Shown here piece after piece: positions 9,400 through 17,242 of a stretch of 64,000 bases of DNA (positions are counted from its first letter, which is position 1; every line of letters starts with the position of its first letter). The stretch spans positions 620,001 to 684,000 of the forward strand of contig NZ_SNXY01000006.1 in assembly GCF_004362745.1 (NCBI RefSeq), written 5' to 3'. A program made the position numbers and the translations under genes. A model generated the notes under the pieces. It searched no databases. It worked only from the letters and a program-made list of their open reading frames with translations, and was not told where the DNA came from. This stretch comes from Oharaeibacter diazotrophicus. Lineage in GTDB: Bacteria > Pseudomonadota > Alphaproteobacteria > Rhizobiales > Pleomorphomonadaceae.

Positions 9400-11559
9400 A
9401 TGCCCATGCCGTGGGCGCACCGGCTCGCCGCTGCGACGAGCCTCGTTTTCGCCGGAGCCCTGGTCGGAGCCGTGATCGCGGTTCCGAACCCGTTCGCGCG
9501 CCCCGGCGGCCCGACCCTCGGCGTCCCGTCGCCCGACGGACCCGCCACAACCGGATCGACCCGGGTCGCGGCCGTGCCCGCGGCGCCCGTCCGCACCACC
9601 ACCGCGGTCGACGTCGCCGCGCTGTCGGCCGGCGACCTCACCGGCGCCCTGCCCCACGCCGCGCTCGACGTCTCCGACGGCCTGCGCGCCGCCCTCGACG
9701 CGCTCGACGGCAAGGACTACGCGGCGGCGATGCAGGTGGCGTCGAGCCTGCCGGACCTCGAGCGCGACATCGTCACCTGGGTCGCGATCCGCCGCGGCCT
9801 CGACGGCCCGAGCCCGCGCGCCATCACCGAATTCGCCCGTGCCCATCCGCACTGGCCGAGCGCGACGTTGATGCGCTCGCGCGCCGAACAGGCGCTCGCC
9901 CGCTCCGCCGACCTCGCCCCCGCCGACCTCGCGGCCGCCTACGACGCCGCGCCGCCGGTGAGCGACACGGGCATGTTCTCGCTGGTGCGCGCCTACCGGG
10001 CCCTCGGCCGGACCGAGGACGCCCGTGTCCTGCTCGCCAAGTGGTGGGCGAGCGAGAGCCTGTCGCCGCAGGAGGACGCGGCGATCCTGAAGAGCTACGG
10101 CGACCTCCTGACGCCGGCCGACCACAAGACCCGCTTCGAGATGCTGATGGCGCGCGACCGCGTCACTCAAGCCGGGGCGCTCGCCAAGTTCGTCGGCCCG
10201 GACGCCCAGACCCTGGTCGCGGCCCGCGCCGCCGTGGTGCGCGGCGCCAGGGACGCCGCCGCCAAGCTGGCGGCCGTGCCGGCGGCGCTGCAGAAGGAGC
10301 CGATCCACCTGTTCTCGGTCGCCGAGTGGAACCGCCGCCAGAACCGCCCGCGCGACGCGGCGGCGGCCCTGCTCGCCGTCGACCCCGCCGCCACCCTCGC
10401 CGAGGCCGACGAGTGGTGGGTGGAGCGCCGCATCGTCTCGCGCGACCTGATCGAGCGCGGCGAGGCCAAGCTCGCCTACCAGGTGGTCGCCGCCCACAGC
10501 GGCGGCTCGTCGGAGACGCTCCAAGAGGCCCATTTCCACGCCGGCTGGTACGCCCTGCGCTTCCTGAACGACCCGGCGCGGGCGATCCCGCATTTCGAGG
10601 CGTTGCAGAACGTCTCCTCGAAGCCGATCAGCCGCGCCCGCGCCGCCTATTGGCTCGGCCGCGCCGAGGAGGCCGCCGGCCGGATGGAGGACGCCCGCCA
10701 GCACTATACGGTCGCCGCCGCCGACGAGATCGCCTTCTACGGCCAGCTCGCCCGGGTCAAGCTCGGCCGCGACGCCCTCGAGCTGCCGCCGCTGCCGGAG
10801 CCGACCGAGGCCGACCGCAAGGCCTTCGCCGAGAACGACCTCTGCCGCGCCCTCGCCATCCTGATCGCCGCCGGCCGCGAGCGCGACGCCGCGGTGATCT
10901 ACCCCGAACTCGCCCGCCGGCTGCCCTCGGGCGGACAGGTGCGGCTGCTCGCCGACTTCGTGCAGCGCCGCGGCGACCACCGCCTCGCCCTCCAGATCGG
11001 CAAGATCGCCGCCGACCGCGGCCTCGGCGTCGAGCGCCTCGCCTTCCCGGTGGATTCGATCCCCGAGCCGGCGCGCAAGGGGACGGCGGTCGAGACCGCC
11101 ATGGTGTACGCCATCGCCCGCCAGGAGAGCGCTTTCGACCCGCGCGCCGTCAGCCATGCCGGTGCCCGCGGCCTGTTGCAGCTGATGCCGGCGACCGCCG
11201 CCGCGACGGCGCGCAAGATCGGCGTCGCCTTCTCGGCCGACAAGCTGACGGACGATCCCGGCCTCAATGCCAAGCTCGGCGCCGCCCATCTCAAGGACCT
11301 CGTCGACACCTTCGACGGCTCCTACATCCTCACCTTCGCCGCCTACAACGCAGGCCCCGGCAAGGCGCGCGAGTGGATCCAGCGCTTCGGCGATCCGCGC
11401 AATCCAAAGGTCGACCCGATCGACTGGATCGAGCTGATCCCATACGGCGAGACCCGCAACTACGTGCAGCGCGTCACTGAGAATTTGCAAGTCTACCGCG
11501 AGCGGCTCGCGGCGGGTACGCTGGGGATCGCGGCGGACCTTCGCCGTGGGAGCAGTTGA
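9400..11559 (+). CDS. slt: soluble lytic murein transglycosylase, Slt70-like
   Basis: This 719-residue periplasmic enzyme cleaves the MurNAc-GlcNAc bond of peptidoglycan with 1,6-anhydro product formation. An N-terminal hydrophobic segment (about 8-30) acts as signal or anchor. A long helical superhelix of TPR-like repeats (about 85-480) follows, then a C-terminal SLT domain. The catalytic glutamate is Glu576 in ARQESAFDP, followed by the family motifs SHAGARGLLQLMP, AYNAGPGK and ETRNYVQR. It starts at ATG 9400 and ends 18 bp before a hydrolase gene, so the two are probably co-transcribed. Confidence 0.93.
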   Translation: MPMPWAHRLAAATSLVFAGALVGAVIAVPNPFARPGGPTLGVPSPDGPATTGSTRVAAVPAAPVRTTTAVDVAALSAGDLTGALPHAALDVSDGLRAALDALDGKDYAAAMQVASSLPDLERDIVTWVAIRRGLDGPSPRAITEFARAHPHWPSATLMRSRAEQALARSADLAPADLAAAYDAAPPVSDTGMFSLVRAYRALGRTEDARVLLAKWWASESLSPQEDAAILKSYGDLLTPADHKTRFEMLMARDRVTQAGALAKFVGPDAQTLVAARAAVVRGARDAAAKLAAVPAALQKEPIHLFSVAEWNRRQNRPRDAAAALLAVDPAATLAEADEWWVERRIVSRDLIERGEAKLAYQVVAAHSGGSSETLQEAHFHAGWYALRFLNDPARAIPHFEALQNVSSKPISRARAAYWLGRAEEAAGRMEDARQHYTVAAADEIAFYGQLARVKLGRDALELPPLPEPTEADRKAFAENDLCRALAILIAAGRERDAAVIYPELARRLPSGGQVRLLADFVQRRGDHRLALQIGKIAADRGLGVERLAFPVDSIPEPARKGTAVETAMVYAIARQESAFDPRAVSHAGARGLLQLMPATAAATARKIGVAFSADKLTDDPGLNAKLGAAHLKDLVDTFDGSYILTFAAYNAGPGKAREWIQRFGDPRNPKVDPIDWIELIPYGETRNYVQRVTENLQVYRERLAAGTLGIAADLRRGSS

Positions 11560-11577
11560 GCCGCGGGAGCAGTCGAG

Positions 11578-12498
11578 TTGTCGACACGCATCGTCGAATG
11601 GGCCGCGCTGGACGGCACGCGCCTCGCCGCCACCGTCCACGAGCCGGACACCACCGGCGATCGCGCCGACCTGCCCGTGCTCTGCCTGCCGGGTCTGACC
11701 CGCAACGGCCGCGACTTCGCCGTGCTCGCCGCCGCGCTCGCCGGCGATCCCGTCCGGCCGCGCCGGGTGATCGCGATGGACTTCCGCGGTCGCGGCCTGT
11801 CCGGCTGGGCCGACCCCGCCACCTACCGCCCCGACGTCGAGGCAACCGACGTCATCGCCGGGCTCGACGCGCTCGGGATCGCGAAGGCGGCCGTGGTCGG
11901 CACGTCGCGCGGCGGCATCGTGACCATGGTGCTCGCCGCCGCGGCCGGCGAGCGGATCGGCCCGGTGGTGCTCAACGACATCGGCCCGGTGATCGAGCGC
12001 GCCGGCCTCGTCGCCATCCGCGAGCGGATGCACCTGATGCTCGACGCCCGCCCGGCGAGCGACTGGGCCGAGGCGGTGGAGGAGCTGCGCGCCACCATGG
12101 GCCGCGCCTTCACCACGCTCTCGGACGACGACTGGATGGCGGTGGCGGAGCAGCTGATGCGCCCCGACGAGACCGGCCGGCCCGTCCTCGACTACGACCC
12201 CCGCCTGTTCGACGCCTTCGCCGACTTCGATCCCGCGGTCGGAATCGCGCCGTTCTGGCCCGCCTACGAGGCGCTCGACGGCCGGCCGCTGCTGGTGATC
12301 CGCGGCGAGAACTCCGATCTCCTCTCCGAGGAGACCGTCGACGAGATGCTGGCGCGGCTGCCGCACACCGACATCTGGACCGTGCCCGGCGAAGGCCACG
12401 CCCCGCTGCTGCGCGACGGCCCGACCATCGCCGCCATCCGCGCATTCCTCGACGGGGCGACCGTGGCCGCCCCGCCGGCGCACGCCGTCACACCGTGA
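11578..12498 (+). CDS. alpha/beta-hydrolase
   Basis: This 306-residue alpha/beta-hydrolase starts at a TTG behind GGGAGCAG. The nucleophile elbow is GTSRGG with Ser110; the oxyanion region is LPGLTRNGRDF (38-48); Asp is probably in the RGENSDLLS strand and the His in GEGHAP near residue 270. No signal peptide is seen, so it is probably cytoplasmic. The substrate cannot be named; esterase or lactonase-type chemistry is the family default. Its last 11 bp overlap the convergent quinone oxidoreductase gene. Confidence 0.85.
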   Translation: MSTRIVEWAALDGTRLAATVHEPDTTGDRADLPVLCLPGLTRNGRDFAVLAAALAGDPVRPRRVIAMDFRGRGLSGWADPATYRPDVEATDVIAGLDALGIAKAAVVGTSRGGIVTMVLAAAAGERIGPVVLNDIGPVIERAGLVAIRERMHLMLDARPASDWAEAVEELRATMGRAFTTLSDDDWMAVAEQLMRPDETGRPVLDYDPRLFDAFADFDPAVGIAPFWPAYEALDGRPLLVIRGENSDLLSEETVDEMLARLPHTDIWTVPGEGHAPLLRDGPTIAAIRAFLDGATVAAPPAHAVTP

Positions 12499-13465
12499 GG
12501 ATGCTCGAGCCGGTGGTCGCGCGCGACTCGAGCGCCTCGTGGCACTTCACGACGTCGTAGAGCGCGAATTCCTGGCCGATCGCGATCGTGACCTTGCCCG
12601 AGGCGATCATCGCGAACAGGTCGGCGGCGGTGGCGAGCAGGTCGGCGCGCGTGGCGGTGTAATGGAACAGCGTCGGGCGGGTGGCGTAGAGGCCGCCCTT
12701 CTGGCTGAGCAGCAACATGTCGAACGGCGGTACCGCGCCGGAGGCGTTGCCGAAGGACACGAAGGTGCCGAGCGGACGCAGGCAGTCGAGCGAGGCCGGG
12801 AAGGTGTCCTTGCCGATCGAATCGTAGACGACGTGGCACTTGGCCCCGCCGGTGAGTTCGCCGACGCGGGCGACGAAATCCTCCGAGCGGTAGTCGATCA
12901 CGTGGGTGAAGCCGGCTTCGCGGGCGATCCGGCACTTCTCCGGCCCGCCGGCCGTGGCGATCGAGGTGCAGCCGATCGCCTTCAGCCACTGTCCGGCGAT
13001 CTGCCCTACGCCGCCGGCGCCGGCGTGGAACAGCACGGTGTGCTCCGGACCGACCGGGAAGGTGCGGCGGACGAGATACTGCACCGTCATGCCCTTGAGG
13101 AGGCACGCGGCGGCGGTGCGGTCGTCGATCCCGTCCGGGATCGGCACCAGCCGGTCGGTGGCGACGACGCGCTTCTCGGCGTAGGCGCCGACCGAGCCGG
13201 CGTAGACGACGCGGTCGCCGACGGCGACGTCGGTGACGCCTTCCCCGACCGCCTCGACGACACCGGCGGCCTCCGAGCCCGGCACGAAGGGCAGACCCGT
13301 CGGCGCCTTGTAGAGGCCGGAGCGGAAGTAGGTGTCGATGAAATTGACGCCGATCACGGTGTGGCGGACCAGCGCCTCGCCGCGGCCCGGCGCCGGCACC
13401 TCGGCGTCCTCGAGGCGCATCACCGACGGGGCGCCGGTTTCGTGGACACGTACGACCTTGACCAT
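12488..13465 (-). CDS. qor: NADPH:quinone oxidoreductase, zinc-less MDR family
   Basis: This 325-residue cytoplasmic protein is a medium-chain dehydrogenase/reductase of the QorA type. It has the N-terminal GVNFIDTYFRSGLY signature of quinone reductases near residues 39-52, the GSEAAGVVEAVG stretch, and the nucleotide-binding AGAGGVGQIAGQ near residue 150. The cysteine zinc ligands of alcohol dehydrogenases are absent. Family members reduce quinones with NADPH by one-electron transfer, probably for redox detoxification. It is a single gene between two convergent or co-directional neighbours. Confidence 0.92.
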   Translation of the reverse strand: MVKVVRVHETGAPSVMRLEDAEVPAPGRGEALVRHTVIGVNFIDTYFRSGLYKAPTGLPFVPGSEAAGVVEAVGEGVTDVAVGDRVVYAGSVGAYAEKRVVATDRLVPIPDGIDDRTAAACLLKGMTVQYLVRRTFPVGPEHTVLFHAGAGGVGQIAGQWLKAIGCTSIATAGGPEKCRIAREAGFTHVIDYRSEDFVARVGELTGGAKCHVVYDSIGKDTFPASLDCLRPLGTFVSFGNASGAVPPFDMLLLSQKGGLYATRPTLFHYTATRADLLATAADLFAMIASGKVTIAIGQEFALYDVVKCHEALESRATTGSSILTV

Positions 13466-13512
13466 CTCGACCTTCCTCGGGGCGACTTCGTTCGCGAACG
13501 GGAGCGGAGAAG

Positions 13513-14754
13513 CTAGGCCGGTCCCCCCGCCGTGGAAAGGGTCTTCGCCGTGGTCCGCGGCGCGGCCTCGCCGGCGAGCGCGACCGACATCGCGATCAGC
13601 GGCAGCATCGCGGCGAAGGCGGTGACGAGGCCGAAGCCCTCGGCGACGATGCCGATGATCGGCGGTGCGACCAGCAGCGACACCATCACGGCGAGCGCCA
13701 GCGCCGCCATGTTGTTGGCCGGGCTGGCGCCGGGCCGGGTCGCGATCGCGGAGATCGCGACGGGGAAGATCAGCGACACCCCGAAGCCCATCAGCACCAG
13801 CGCCGCCGCCGCCAGCGGGAAGTTCGGCGCGGACACGAAGCAGGCGAGGCCGATGCCGGACACGGTGGCGCAGACGCGCACGATGGTGACCGCCGGCACG
13901 CGGGCGCGGATGGCGTCGCCGGAGAAGCGGCCGACCGCCATCGCCAACATGAAGCCGGCGTAGCCGACCGACGACCAGAACGGGCTGGCACCGACCTCCT
14001 CGCGCAGGAACAGCGTGCCCCAGTCGTAGAGCGAGCCTTCCGGCAGCGTGACGCCGACCGCCATCAGGCAGAGCCCGGCGGTGTAGCGGTTCGGCAGCGC
14101 GAACACCGGCCCCTCCTGCACCGGCCCGCCGGCGGGCGCCGGCGGCACCCAGACCGGCGCCGGCAGCAGCCGGATCAGGCCGACATAGGCGGCGACGCCG
14201 AGAGCGCCGACGATCGGCAGGTGGACGCCGTAGGGGATCGACAGCCCGGCGAAACCGCCGGCCACCAGCGCGCCGGCCATGAAGCCGAGGCTCCAGAAGC
14301 CGTGGCAGCGCGCCATGACGTGGACGCCGGAGGCCTTCTCCACCGTGTCGGCGGCGGTGTTGGCGGCGACTTCGATGCCGCCGTTGATCAGCCCGAACAC
14401 CAGGAGCGCGGCCGCGAGCACCGGCCAGTTCGGCGCCGTCGCGATCACGGCGATCCCGGCGGCGACGCCGATGCCCGAGGCGATCGCGATCCTGCCCGAA
14501 CCGTGGCGGTCGACCAGTCGGCCGGCGAAGGTGGCCGCGACCACCGAGCCGATCGGCGCGGCGAACAGCGCGAGACCGAGCGTCGCCTTGTCGATGCCGA
14601 GCGTGTAGAGCACGTCGGGCAGGCGTGTCAGCCAGCTCGACAGGACGAAGGCGTGCAGGAAGAACAGCGCGCCGACGGGAACGACGGGGGGGAGCACCGG
14701 AGACCTCGCGGGACGTCCCGACCGGCGGCCGGGCGCGTTATTGAACCGATTCAT
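13513..14754 (-). CDS. MFS transporter, YbjJ-like
   Basis: This 413-residue inner-membrane protein has about 12 membrane segments and begins after a short basic N-terminus (ATG at 14752-14754). The MFS A-motif-like stretch GRLVDRHGSGR occurs after the second helix. The sequence pattern around SSWLTRLPDV and the second-half segment GSLYDWGTLFLREEVGAS resembles the YbjJ/fucose-permease-like branch. The substrate is unknown. It is transcribed divergently from the YqhA-like gene, with about 190 bp of shared upstream region. Confidence 0.85.
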   Translation of the reverse strand: MNRFNNAPGRRSGRPARSPVLPPVVPVGALFFLHAFVLSSWLTRLPDVLYTLGIDKATLGLALFAAPIGSVVAATFAGRLVDRHGSGRIAIASGIGVAAGIAVIATAPNWPVLAAALLVFGLINGGIEVAANTAADTVEKASGVHVMARCHGFWSLGFMAGALVAGGFAGLSIPYGVHLPIVGALGVAAYVGLIRLLPAPVWVPPAPAGGPVQEGPVFALPNRYTAGLCLMAVGVTLPEGSLYDWGTLFLREEVGASPFWSSVGYAGFMLAMAVGRFSGDAIRARVPAVTIVRVCATVSGIGLACFVSAPNFPLAAAALVLMGFGVSLIFPVAISAIATRPGASPANNMAALALAVMVSLLVAPPIIGIVAEGFGLVTAFAAMLPLIAMSVALAGEAAPRTTAKTLSTAGGPA

Positions 14755-14947
14755 GCCACCGGTTCAAGTTACCTCGCACGGATGTGGATCGAAAGACGGC
14801 CGGGGGCGGACGACATCTGGTCCCGCGCGTGCCCCGACCTCTCCCGCGCCGATCCGCGCCTCGACGACGGCCGCCGCCTCGGTTAATGCTGCGACGCAAC
14901 CGCGGCCGTATCGGCCGGACATCGCCCGCGACGGGGAGGACGAAACC

Positions 14948-15448
14948 TTGAAGTCGGTGGAACAGCTGATCGAACGCCTGCTCCTCGCGAGCCGCTGGAC
15001 CCTGGTGGTGTTCCTCGGCGGCCTCGGCGTCGCACTGGCGATCTACGCGATCGCCTTCGTCGGCAAGCTCTGGAAGGTCGCGGTCAACGTCCTGGTCTAC
15101 GCCGAGGACGACATGATCCTCGCCATGCTCGGCCTGATCGACGCGGCACTGGTGGCGAGCCTGATCGTGATGGTGATGATCTCGTCCTACGAGAATTTCG
15201 TCGGCCGGCTCGACGAGCACGACGTCGAACTCTCGTTCATCGGCAAGCTCGACAGCGGCAGCCTGAAGATCAAGGTGGCCTCCTCGATCGTGGCGATCTC
15301 GTCGATCCACCTGCTGCAGGTCTTCCTCAACGTCGAGCACTACACCGACAATCAACTGCTGTGGTCGACGGTCATGCACCTCGCCTTCGTCGTCAGCGCT
15401 CTCCTGCTCGGCTTCCTCGACAAGCTCACGGCCAAGGCCAAGGTCTGA
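14948..15448 (+). CDS. UPF0114 (YqhA) family inner-membrane protein
   Basis: This 166-residue protein matches the size of E. coli YqhA (164). I use the TTG at 14948, directly after a strong GGGGAGGA ribosome site; the longer open frame from 14741 would overlap the divergent MFS gene and add an atypical N-terminus. It has three to four membrane segments, with the family stretch MVMISSYENFVGRLD in the middle and a conserved KIKVASSIVAISSIHLL helix. The function of UPF0114 is not established. Confidence 0.88.
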   Translation: MKSVEQLIERLLLASRWTLVVFLGGLGVALAIYAIAFVGKLWKVAVNVLVYAEDDMILAMLGLIDAALVASLIVMVMISSYENFVGRLDEHDVELSFIGKLDSGSLKIKVASSIVAISSIHLLQVFLNVEHYTDNQLLWSTVMHLAFVVSALLLGFLDKLTAKAKV

Positions 15449-15522
15449 CTTCGAGGGCGGCGGAGATACGGTCTTTTCGGAACGTATCTTTACGGAAGGT
15501 CCGCGCGGGTCCATCCTGACGG

Positions 15523-15542
15523 CCGGCCCATTTCCGGGCCGG
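15523..15542 (+). promoter_or_regulatory. 5'-UTR hairpin upstream of first duplicated secreted-protein gene
   Basis: CCGGCCC / GGGCCGG with loop ATTTCC, ending 15 bases before the ATG. A hairpin with the same loop and the same distance precedes the paralogue at 16229, and one base pair differs in a compensatory way (G-C here, C-G there). Confidence 0.5.
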
Positions 15543-15557
15543 AACAGGATTGATCCC

Positions 15558-16085
15558 ATGACATATTTCACCCGTTTCCGACAGGTCGTCTGCGCCGCCG
15601 CCGTCCTCGGGGCGTCCGCCCTGCCCGCCGCGGCGATCACCGACACCAAGTTCACCTATTCCACCGAACAGACCGGCTTCCTGACGATCTCGCCGATGGA
15701 CTTCGCGCCCGACGGGAGCAACAGCGCGGCGAACCCGTGGTTCGTCTCCTGGACCGGCATGTCGCTGACCGGCGACGGCTGCTTCGAGACCGGCGTCAAC
15801 CTGCCCCAAGGCGCCCGGATCACCGAGATCCGAGTATGGTACCGCAAGAAGGTCTACTTCCACTTCCTGTCGACCAAGCTCGTCGACGGTTCCAGCACCA
15901 ACATCGCGTTGAAGTCGGTGCCGGGCGACGGCACCACCGAGCGCCGGAGCTTCGGCGCCGCCCCGGAGGCCGAGACCATCGTCGACAACCGTAGCCGGAT
16001 GTACGGCCTCGGGATCTGCGTCGCACCGGGCGAAACCTTCCACGGCGCCCGCATCATCTACAAGTACACCAGCGCCGGCGACTGA
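15558..16085 (+). CDS. secreted protein of unknown function, tandem paralogue A
   Basis: This 175-residue protein has a signal peptide (about 1-26, ending LPAAA). The mature part starts ITDTKFTYSTEQTGFLTISP. Two cysteines (in GDGCFETG and GLGICVAP) could form one disulfide, and it ends GARIIYKYTSAGD. The pattern of alternating residues suggests a small beta-sandwich. I recognise no family. A second copy of equal length lies 143 bp downstream, well over half identical by eye. AGGA at 15546-15549 is the ribosome site. Confidence 0.8.
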   Translation: MTYFTRFRQVVCAAAVLGASALPAAAITDTKFTYSTEQTGFLTISPMDFAPDGSNSAANPWFVSWTGMSLTGDGCFETGVNLPQGARITEIRVWYRKKVYFHFLSTKLVDGSSTNIALKSVPGDGTTERRSFGAAPEAETIVDNRSRMYGLGICVAPGETFHGARIIYKYTSAGD

Positions 16086-16195
16086 TCGGGCCCGCCGCGA
16101 CGGTGCCGCCGGGCGATGGCGGCACCCCGCCCGGGTGGGTCCGTGTTACGGGACGTGGCTTTACGGATGCAGGGGACGCGGTCCATCCTGGCGGC

Positions 16196-16213
16196 CCGCC
16201 CATTTCCGGGCGG
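16196..16213 (+). promoter_or_regulatory. 5'-UTR hairpin upstream of second duplicated secreted-protein gene
   Basis: CCGCCC / GGGCGG around loop ATTTCC, 15 bases before the ATG at 16229. It is the counterpart of the hairpin at 15523-15542 and is embedded in a longer conserved leader (shared GGTCCATCCTG, CCATTTCCGGG and TTTACGGA). Confidence 0.5.
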
Positions 16214-16228
16214 CCGGGAATTGCGCCC

Positions 16229-16756
16229 ATGTCATTTTCGATGCTCCTGCGCCGGTCCGCCCTGACCGTCGTCGCCCTCGCCTGCGTCGCCCTTCCGGCC
16301 GCGGCGATCACCGATCTCAAGTTCACTTACTCCACCGAACAGACCGGATTCCTGACCATCTCGCCGATGGCGATGGCACCCGACGGCGACGCCACCGCGG
16401 CCAAGCCGTGGCTGTCCTATTGGGGCGGCGCCCGCCTCACCGGCCGCGGCTGCTTCCAGACCGGCGTCAACCTGCCCCAGGGGGCACGCATCGCCGAGGT
16501 CCGAACCTGGTTCCAGAAGGCGATCACTTTCGAGATGTGGTCGGCCAAACTCGCCGACGGTGTCGCGACGAAGATCGTCGGCAAGGACACCACGGCCGCC
16601 GACCCGACGGCCCGCCGCAACTTCGGGCTCGCCCCGGCGACGGCGACCTTCGTCGACAACCGCGCGCAGACCTACGGCTTCGGCGTCTGCCTCGAGGAGA
16701 ACGAGATCTTCTTCGGCGCCCGCATCATCTACAAGTACACCAGCGCCGGCGATTGA
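16229..16756 (+). CDS. secreted protein of unknown function, tandem paralogue B
   Basis: This is the paralogue of the preceding gene with the same length (175 residues) and layout: signal peptide ending LPAAA, mature start ITDLKFTYSTEQ, two conserved cysteines (GRGCFQTG, GFGVCLEE) and an identical C-terminus GARIIYKYTSAGD. I start at the ATG at 16229, because the longer frame from 16103 runs through the conserved leader and lacks a signal peptide. The last 38 coding bases (16715-16752) are identical to 16044-16081, pointing to a fairly recent duplication or gene conversion. Function unknown. Confidence 0.8.
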   Translation: MSFSMLLRRSALTVVALACVALPAAAITDLKFTYSTEQTGFLTISPMAMAPDGDATAAKPWLSYWGGARLTGRGCFQTGVNLPQGARIAEVRTWFQKAITFEMWSAKLADGVATKIVGKDTTAADPTARRNFGLAPATATFVDNRAQTYGFGVCLEENEIFFGARIIYKYTSAGD

Positions 16757-16861
16757 GGAGGCGGCCGCTCGATGTCGAGGCGTCCCCGCGCGAGGGGGCG
16801 CCGCATCGCACGGCAAATTCGCACATCACCTTCATAAGCGAGTGCAACCCCCTGAAATCCT

Positions 16862-16937
16862 TGGTGAGCGCGGTGGGACTCGAACCCACGACCCCATGAT
16901 TAAAAGTCACGTGCTCTACCGGCTGAGCTACGCGCTC
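16862..16937 (-). tRNA. tRNA-Lys (anticodon UUU)
   Basis: A 76-nt cloverleaf on the minus strand. The acceptor stem GAGCGCG/CGCGCTC pairs perfectly; the D-arm is GCTCAGCCGGTAGAGC; anticodon loop CTTTTAA gives UUU; the T-arm is GTGGGTTCGAGTCCCAC; and the 3' CCA is encoded (16862-16864). Confidence 0.97.
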
Positions 16938-17170
16938 CCACCAAGACCGTCATCACGGCTGCGGTTCACATAGCGGACGCACGGGCGCTCCGCAACGTGT
17001 GCGCCGCGGTAGGGCGTGGACGAGCGGCGACCGACCCTCGCCGCCCGGCGCAACCGGTGATTCCGGGCCGGGCGGCAGAAGTTGCCGGGCGCGCGGCAGG
17101 AACTACCTCGGCCATGTCCGACCGATTCGCCCAGAGCATTGAATTGGCTCGGTAAAACGCCTCTTTCGAG

Positions 17171-17186
17171 TGGCACCGCGCTTGCA
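17171..17186 (+). promoter_or_regulatory. sigma-54 (RpoN) promoter of the giant repeat-protein gene
   Basis: TGGCAC (17171-17176), five bases, TTGCA (17182-17186). The invariant GG (17172-17173) and GC (17184-17185) are exactly 10 bases apart, matching the TGGCAC-N5-TTGC consensus without mismatch. The start site would be near 17197, about 45 bases before the TTG start codon. Sigma-54 promoters need an enhancer-binding activator; I could not identify its site in 16938-17170. That rest of the 305-bp spacer (16938-17242) holds no gene I can support. Confidence 0.75.
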
Positions 17187-17242
17187 ACCCCTCCGGTGAG
17201 CCGGCGTCCGTCCGGCGGCAGATCATCACCGTCGGGACCCCG

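Noticed and set aside
9328-12483. Minus-strand open frame of 1,051 codons
   Set aside because: It is the shadow of the lytic transglycosylase and hydrolase genes, which have intact catalytic motifs; the antisense product is Arg/Gly/Asp-rich nonsense typical of GC-rich genomes.
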